Assembly (NCBI GenBank): GCA_019636915.1
Contig: JAHBWQ010000016.1
Span: forward strand, 1-37,426
Direction of reading: 5' to 3'
Length of the DNA stretch: 37,426 nt
Source: Nitrospira sp.
GTDB taxonomy: Bacteria; Nitrospirota; Nitrospiria; Nitrospirales; Nitrospiraceae
Below the pieces are notes generated by a model. That model made no database searches and was not told the DNA's origin. It saw nothing but the letters and a program-made list of their open reading frames with translations. The translations under genes were made by a program, and so were the position numbers. Shown in pieces: positions 32,971 to 37,426 of the stretch. The first letter of the stretch is position 1. Every line of letters starts with the position of its first letter.

Positions 32971-33624
32971 ATGCCCCGCATCCCTCGCGGCCATCTGGCA
33001 GGTCATGCCTTCCATGTCCTCAATCGCGGCAATGGCGGCTCGACCGTCTTTCATGCCGACGGCGACTACCGAGCCTTTCTGGAGCTGCTCGCCGCCGCGA
33101 AAGCCAGGCATCCCATCAAGATACTTGCCTTTTGCTTGATGCCCAACCATTTTCATCTTGTGCTCCAACCGATTCGGGATGCGTCGCTCAGCCCCTTCAT
33201 GCACTGGTGGATGACCAGTCATGTCCGCCGCTATCATCGCTTCTACCGCAGTCATGGGCATGTGTGGCAAGGGCGATTCAAAAGTTTCCCGATTCAACAA
33301 GACGGCCATCTCCTCACCGTCCTCCGCTATGTGGTGCGCAATCCGGTCCGAGCCCGGTTAGTGGAGCAGGCCGGTGAGTGGCCCTGGTCCAGCCTGCGGT
33401 GTCCCCAACTCTTGGATCCGTTCCCTGGCTCAGGACCCGACGATGCTCCCGACTGGCTCGACGCCCCCTTGCTCGACGACGACCTTGCCACACTCCGCAC
33501 CTGTGTGAATCGCCAGCAACCGTTTGGGTCCCCCCAGTGGCAACGCCGCATCGCTGCCCGACTCGGGCTGGAAGCCACGCTCCGCCCCCGCGGCCGCCCA
33601 CGGAAATCCCAGCCAGAAAAGTAG
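32971..33624 (+). CDS. REP-associated tyrosine transposase, second copy
   Basis: The 217-residue protein (MPRIPRGHLAGHAFHVLNRGN) has the HUH motif MPNHFHLVL and the tyrosine motif LRYVVRNPVRARLV. It is about 60 residues shorter than the first RAYT, lacks its C-terminal helix-turn-helix, and is only distantly similar, so two independent subfamilies are present. The gene is framed by GACCCCTTTTT before its ATG and CTGTCCCCTTTT just after its stop. It is one of the few plus-strand genes of the island. The active-site residues appear intact. Confidence 0.9.
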   Translation: MPRIPRGHLAGHAFHVLNRGNGGSTVFHADGDYRAFLELLAAAKARHPIKILAFCLMPNHFHLVLQPIRDASLSPFMHWWMTSHVRRYHRFYRSHGHVWQGRFKSFPIQQDGHLLTVLRYVVRNPVRARLVEQAGEWPWSSLRCPQLLDPFPGSGPDDAPDWLDAPLLDDDLATLRTCVNRQQPFGSPQWQRRIAARLGLEATLRPRGRPRKSQPEK

Positions 33625-33649
33625 CCTGTCCCCTTTTCTTGCTTCCGTG

Positions 33650-33838
33650 ATTCCATCAAAATCGAACATAACCGTCAAACGCCCATATGATGAAGAGTTA
33701 TACAAGGCCCGGCATCTGATCGAGAACTTCTTCGCCAGACTCAAGCAGTTCCGCGCCATCGCCACACGGTATGATAAACGCGCTGCCAACTTTCTTGGCG
33801 CGATCTATCTCGTCGCCTCCATGACATGGCTTAATTGA
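33650..33838 (+). pseudogene. IS5-group transposase remnant (C-terminal end)
   Basis: The frame encodes IPSKSNITVKRPYDEELYKA, then RHLIENFFARLKQFRAIATRYDK, and ends AIYLVASMTWLN before a stop at 33836-33838. This is the conserved end of IS5/IS1031-type DDE transposases, including the final catalytic Glu of the IENFFARLK stretch. All N-terminal and central parts are absent. It may be unrelated to the IS5-like MITE at 11249, but shows that the family has been in the genome. Confidence 0.85.
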
Positions 33839-33918
33839 TGACACGCCCTAGCAACAACGAGGAACTTTACAAGACGCAGTGAGGTGTGATGTCAAGCAAC
33901 GATCCCATGGTTTTTTCC

Positions 33919-34236
33919 TTAAGGAGCAGTGTTTTTTGTGAATACCTTGCTATGCCAATATGCTGTGGCATTAGAAAACCATCTCCGATTTTGCTCGTCC
34001 TTGAATGCTGCCAACTGTTTCATATTAATCTGATATCGAAAGAATATTGCGAGCAGTTCTCGAAGGCACGCATCATCTACTGCATTAGTCGCGACAGTTA
34101 TGAGCAATTCATCGCCTATGCCTTCTACGCCCAAAACGCAAGGCAATTTATTTAGCCATTCGAAAAATAAATCTTCATCGAGTTTCGAGAGGTACTCGAC
34201 TCTTCGAGCTCTGAGAATAAGCGAGTCCTGTGTCAC
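33919..34236 (-). CDS. Putative immunity protein cognate to Rhs B
   Basis: I place the start at the GTG at 34236, which shares two bases with the rhs B stop (GTGA) and is served by GGAGGAAGG inside the rhs tail. That gives 105 residues: VTQDSLILRARRVEYLSKLDEDLFFEWLNKL, then GVEGIGDELLITVATNAVDDACLRELLAIFFRYQINMKQL. The protein is acidic and helical with no signal peptide. A longer frame extends to 34398 but only overlaps rhs in another frame. Overlap of toxin stop and immunity start is the standard Rhs arrangement. No family is recognised. Confidence 0.7.
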   Translation of the reverse strand: MTQDSLILRARRVEYLSKLDEDLFFEWLNKLPCVLGVEGIGDELLITVATNAVDDACLRELLAIFFRYQINMKQLAAFKDEQNRRWFSNATAYWHSKVFTKNTAP

Positions 34237-36398
34237 CGACGCCTTCCTCCAGGGTATACGTTGACATGTTTTCCTGTTCTTGGGTCCTGGACATCCCAAT
34301 GCGGACCACCATGAGCACGCCCACCTTTGCCGGATGGACACCAGATCTTGTCCTCTACATCCTTCCATCCAAAGTCGCCATTTGGAGCTCGAACCCACTC
34401 TTCACCGTCTGCCGGATCGACAAAGCCCTCATCCTCACCTGGCTTCCCAGGCGCTTTTGCGCCTTCTGGATCTTTCGCATCGCTTGGCGGTTTATTGAAG
34501 ATCAGGTTGCTTAGCATCTGACCTGTTATTGCTCCAGTCATTAAACCGGTAACTGCAATTCCTGCCTGGATTCCGCCTTCTACCAATGCTGGGATGAACA
34601 CAGCTAACCCAGCGACTCTCCCGGTTGGATCGGCATAATTGGAGGGATTGTTGCGGACATAGCGATAGAGATTCAGCCCTCCTCTCAACCCAATTGGATC
34701 TTGCTGGAGGAACCTTCCAGTCGACGGGTCATAGTATCTTGATCTGTAGAAGAGTAGCCCGCTTTCGCTGTCGAATTCTCGCCCCGTGTACGTATACGGC
34801 TGCTCCAGGGTGCCCGGTGATTCGAGAATATTGCCATACGCATCGTAGCTGTAGCTCTTCGCGGTCGTGCCCGTGCTATCCGTGAGATCCGTGACCGTTC
34901 CTAATCCGTCTTGGTGATAGAAGTATGTGCTGCTGCCTTTGGTGACCGCAATCGGTTCATCAATGCCGGGGCCGTGGGTGTAGCGGGCTTGTAAGACGTT
35001 ACTGCCGTCGTACTCTAAGAGAATATCTTCGCCGTCGTAGATGTACTGCTTGGTTTGGCCAGCCTGTGCTGAGCCTGTCGAAGCATTGGCCACCTTCTCG
35101 ATGCGTCTTCCAAGCCCATCATAGCGATACGTGCTCGTGAACGCGGCGGTCGGATTGCCCGCCACGAAGTCTTCGACCTTCGTCAACCGATTCTCCGCAT
35201 CATACGTGTACGACGTGTAATTCCCTGTCGCCAACAAGGTCTTGCGCGTCAGATTCCCGTTGTCGTCATACTGGTAGGCATGCGTCGCATCGGCGGTGAG
35301 CTGATTCCCCGCGTTCGTCACGTTCCCGGTCGTCGTGCGATTGCCAACGGCATCATACGAGAACGATTGCGGCGCTCCTAAGAGGGGATGCGAGGCTGAA
35401 GTCAATCGATCAAGATTGTCATAGCCAAACGTCTGTGCGCCGCGCTTGTCCGTCAGGCTCGTCCGATTCCCCACGCCGTTATAGAGATAGTCCGCTTTAT
35501 TGATCTGGCTGCTCGTAGCCGTCAGCTGATGGAGGATGTTGGTGACCTGTGAGGCCGGATCATAGGTGTAGGTGGTTTGCGTGCCGTTCGGCAGCGTCAG
35601 GTTGGTACGGCGACTAAGGGGATCATAGGCGAAGGTCGCCGTCCCGGTTGGGGTCGTCACACTCGACAGGCGATTCAGCCCATCATACACATAGGTGTGC
35701 GAGGCGGTCCCTCCGTTCAGCGTGAGCCGATTCCCATTCTTGTCGTAGGTGTAGGTCAGCGTCACGCTCGGCTGATTCGATGAGCCTGCCGTACTGGTGG
35801 TCAGTAATCGATTCGCCTGATCATACGTCATGGTCAACGCGCTATCCTGGTCAGTCACCGTCAGGAGGTTCCCCACCGCACTATACGTATAACTGGTCAC
35901 CAGGTTCCCCGGCAGCGTCTTACTCAGCAGCTCGTTCACCGCATCATAGGCGAACAGGATGTCGTCGCCCTTGGGCGTATGGCGCTTCGTGAGATTGTCG
36001 TTGCCGTCGTACTCGTAGGTTTCGACTTTGCCCAAGGGATCGGTGGAAGTGATCAGCCGATTGCGGCTGTCGTAGGCGAAGGTGGTGATCTGGTTCTTGG
36101 CGTCCTTCACCGTGAGCAAATTGCCGTTGCCGTCGTAGGTGTAGACCGTCTCCCCGAGCAGCGGATCGATCACCTTCTTCAAGCGATTCTTCGCATCGTA
36201 CTCGAACTGGGTGATCCGGTCCAGCGCATCTTTGGATGTGGCGACATTGCCCGCGTTGTCGTAGGTGAGCGTCGTCGTGCGATTGAGCGGATCGGTCGTG
36301 GTGAGCAGCCGTCCCAGTGGATCATAGGTGAACGTCGTGGCCGGATTGCTCGGATATATGGCATCCCGTAGCAGTTTAGGGTCAGGTTTTGTAATCAC
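34233..36398 (-). CDS. Rhs/YD-repeat protein B with C-terminal toxin domain, N-terminally truncated
   Basis: The 721-residue frame has regular YD repeats from about residue 22 (FTYDPLGRLLTTTDPLNRT, LTYDNAGNV). The complete Rhs core terminus is YRSRYYDPSTGRFLQQDPIGLRGG at 551-574, with ADPTG at 589-593. The variable tail (594-721) has a hydrophobic segment at 597-634, then a small domain WVRAPNGDFGWKD, GGRAHGGPHWDVQDPRTGKHV and NVYPGG. That pattern resembles the polymorphic toxin type 37 group. The first nine codons (GTG ATT ACA AAA CCT GAC CCT) are the complement of the repeat end at 36378-36398, so the natural N-terminus is lost. Residues 439-446 (ASTGSAQA) come from an inserted REP-like sequence. 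A cognate immunity frame overlaps the stop. Confidence 0.85.
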   Translation of the reverse strand: MITKPDPKLLRDAIYPSNPATTFTYDPLGRLLTTTDPLNRTTTLTYDNAGNVATSKDALDRITQFEYDAKNRLKKVIDPLLGETVYTYDGNGNLLTVKDAKNQITTFAYDSRNRLITSTDPLGKVETYEYDGNDNLTKRHTPKGDDILFAYDAVNELLSKTLPGNLVTSYTYSAVGNLLTVTDQDSALTMTYDQANRLLTTSTAGSSNQPSVTLTYTYDKNGNRLTLNGGTASHTYVYDGLNRLSSVTTPTGTATFAYDPLSRRTNLTLPNGTQTTYTYDPASQVTNILHQLTATSSQINKADYLYNGVGNRTSLTDKRGAQTFGYDNLDRLTSASHPLLGAPQSFSYDAVGNRTTTGNVTNAGNQLTADATHAYQYDDNGNLTRKTLLATGNYTSYTYDAENRLTKVEDFVAGNPTAAFTSTYRYDGLGRRIEKVANASTGSAQAGQTKQYIYDGEDILLEYDGSNVLQARYTHGPGIDEPIAVTKGSSTYFYHQDGLGTVTDLTDSTGTTAKSYSYDAYGNILESPGTLEQPYTYTGREFDSESGLLFYRSRYYDPSTGRFLQQDPIGLRGGLNLYRYVRNNPSNYADPTGRVAGLAVFIPALVEGGIQAGIAVTGLMTGAITGQMLSNLIFNKPPSDAKDPEGAKAPGKPGEDEGFVDPADGEEWVRAPNGDFGWKDVEDKIWCPSGKGGRAHGGPHWDVQDPRTGKHVNVYPGGRRR
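35060..35084. repeat. REP-like sequence inserted in frame in rhs B
   Basis: The core CTTCGACAGGCTCAGCACAG (minus strand) is a widely dispersed short repeat in environmental bacteria, as I recall it. It encodes ASTGSAQA at residues 439-446, splitting what otherwise reads KVANGQTKQYIYDG, a normal Rhs repeat. The insertion is 24 bp and keeps the frame. Confidence 0.65.
36378..36398. repeat. Solo RAYT-type end repeat at the rhs B truncation point
   Basis: AGGGTCAGGTTTTGTAATCA matches the ends of the RAYT unit at 30857 at all but two positions. It marks exactly where recognisable Rhs sequence stops and now provides the GTG and first codons of the rhs B frame. Confidence 0.75.
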
Positions 36399-36949
36399 GC
36401 ACTTCCCGTCTTCAATTTAACCCAACACAACAACGGCACGATGGATTCTACCGGTTTCGCAGCAGGAGTCCACCACCTTTCCATGTTGAGAAGCCGGCCG
36501 GTGCTAACCTACGGATGGAACACCCTGAATGTGCGAACCGAGCCCTGCATTTGGACCTTATTACCTGGGTTTTTCCTTGAATCCCTTGAGCACCCCGCAC
36601 TGTCCGGTTCCACCGGAACCGACTCCATCTTCTGCGTCACAAGTCTGATGTCGCGGAACGAGACACCCGGAGGACAGGCTACCCAGGTAAATTCTACCCA
36701 GCGAGCGGCACATGATGCCTGGCCGACCGCTCACCCTCAGCCACATGATTCATGACCGTTCGGCGATTCAGACTCCTGATCACTGTCGAGCGATGAAACG
36801 AGCTGGGCAGCGTATCTCGCGAAGCGTCGTACACGATGTGTCCGAATGTGGATACGGCATGCGCTTCACGCTGTGCGAACAACGTGCAACGAATATCGTC
36901 GGAGGGGCATATCGGAGGGTGCCGTAGAAGCAACCACCCGTCGTGCGGG
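36399..36949. other. Intergenic 550 bp between fliA and the Rhs island
   Basis: No frame here resembles a known protein. I see inverted TTACCTGGGT (36561-36570) and ACCCAGGTAA (36681-36690), a tight hairpin CGGTTCC/GGAACCG with a 3-nt loop (36605-36621), and the second copy of the degenerate repeat (36691-36733). A weak CCCG/CGGG hairpin lies about 36937-36949, just after fliA, without a T-tract. Confidence 0.5.
36691..36733. repeat. Degenerate repeat, island copy 2
   Basis: ATTCTACCCAGC and CCTGGCCGACCG followed by CTCAC repeat the sequence at 27670-27712 with about a dozen mismatches. It forms the fliA-side boundary of the accessory island. Confidence 0.5.
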
Positions 36950-37426
36950 CTAGGTGATCGCTTCTAAGGTTGCTTTGAGTCGGATGATGGCTTTCGTATG
37001 GATTTGGCAGACGCGCGATTCAGTGACTTTGAGAAGTTCTCCGATTTCTTTCATGGTGAGTTCTTCATAGTAATACAGCGTGAGGACGAGCCGTTCTTTT
37101 TCCGGCAACATCTGAATCGCCCCTGCGATTGACTCCCGTTCACGTTCACTCACCAATGTGGAAAGCGGATCAGGGGTATGGGTGTCGGCCAACATCTTGA
37201 CCACTTTGTGCCCGTCCGGTTCGTGGAGGCTCAGGTCGTCCACACTGATCATGACCGCCCCTCTGGCGCGTGTGATGAACTCATCCAACTCTTCCAGCGA
37301 CATCTTCAACTCGGTTGCCACCTCCTCGTCCTGGGGCGGTCGACCGAGACGGCTCATCAGGAGGGTGTGGGTTTTTTGGAGCAGGGAAATTCGCTCATGG
37401 ACCGATCGTGGAATCCAATCCATGGC
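36950..37426 (-). CDS. fliA: RNA polymerase sigma-28 factor FliA, C-terminal part (5' end beyond window)
   Basis: The frame is open to the window end and starts within the MDWIPRSVHERI motif that follows region 2 in FliA/WhiG sigma factors. Visible are region 3 (LGRPPQDEEVATELKMSLEEL) and region 4 (MLPEKERLVLTLYYYEELTMKEIGELLKVTESRVCQIHTKAI), which contacts the -35 element. Sigma-28 directs late flagellar and motility genes; FlgM, its inhibitor, is encoded in this window. Only about 158 of the roughly 250 residues are present. It is followed by about 550 bp of non-coding DNA and then the Rhs island, rather than directly by flgF. Confidence 0.93.
   Translation of the reverse strand, partial: AMDWIPRSVHERISLLQKTHTLLMSRLGRPPQDEEVATELKMSLEELDEFITRARGAVMISVDDLSLHEPDGHKVVKMLADTHTPDPLSTLVSERERESIAGAIQMLPEKERLVLTLYYYEELTMKEIGELLKVTESRVCQIHTKAIIRLKATLEAIT

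Noticed and set aside
34236-34398. Longer start (ATG at 34398) for the immunity gene next to rhs B
   Set aside because: It would overlap the toxin-coding end of rhs by over 160 bp with an unnatural Trp/Cys-rich stretch; the GTG at 34236 has a good ribosome site and the expected overlap.
34500-36360. Regularly spaced repeats in the Rhs region as a CRISPR array
   Set aside because: The repeats are degenerate coding YD repeats of varying length, not identical direct repeats with unique spacers.

Overview
The window reads as chromosome of a flagellated, Gram-negative-type bacterium, most likely Nitrospira or a close relative. The grounds are the gene order flgF-flgG-flgA-flgH-(small gene)-flgI-flgJ-flgM-flgN-flgK-flgL-csrA-fliW with fliA nearby, lipoprotein L-ring and P-ring genes (so an outer membrane), and dispersed repeats of a type I associate with Nitrospira genomes. 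The taxon is an inference; nothing in the window proves it. Almost every gene is on the minus strand.

Layout. (1) 1-10703 (minus): a four-gene glycan operon, read from 10703 down to 1. It holds a B12-binding radical SAM protein, a 2157-residue fused glycosyltransferase/methyltransferase/TPR protein, a GT9 (heptosyltransferase-like) enzyme and a CgeB-type glycosyltransferase cut by the window start. (2) 10704-16552: a stretch with no clear gene that ends in a 116-bp IS5-like MITE, then a divergent c-di-GMP pair. The minus gene is a YcgR/PilZ protein. The plus genes are an HD-GYP protein overlapping a hybrid histidine kinase (HisKA, HATPase, REC, REC, Hpt). (3) 16725-27500 (minus): the flagellar rod, ring and hook-filament-junction operon with its regulators FlgM, CsrA and FliW. 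(4) about 27670-36740: an accessory island of decayed Rhs polymorphic-toxin genes, immunity genes, two REP-associated tyrosine transposases (RAYTs), IS remnants and a recurring short terminal repeat. (5) 36950 to the end: the C-terminal part of fliA (sigma-28).

How it fits together. FliA and its anti-sigma factor FlgM are both present. I can read good sigma-28 promoter matches before flgM, before csrA-fliW, and back to back between the pilZ gene and the HD-GYP/kinase operon. A near-perfect sigma-54 promoter precedes flgF. The sequence therefore suggests a two-tier cascade: sigma-54 for rod and ring genes, sigma-28 for FlgM, CsrA/FliW and the c-di-GMP modules. The glycan operon next door may decorate flagellin or another surface structure, but that is only inferred from position.

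The most unusual parts are the Rhs island, the giant fused glycosyltransferase, and short repeats that have entered coding sequence in frame or supply stop codons and ORF starts. In the island, short transposon-like ends cut Rhs cores away from their toxin/immunity modules and a TPR gene is joined directly to a truncated Rhs core.
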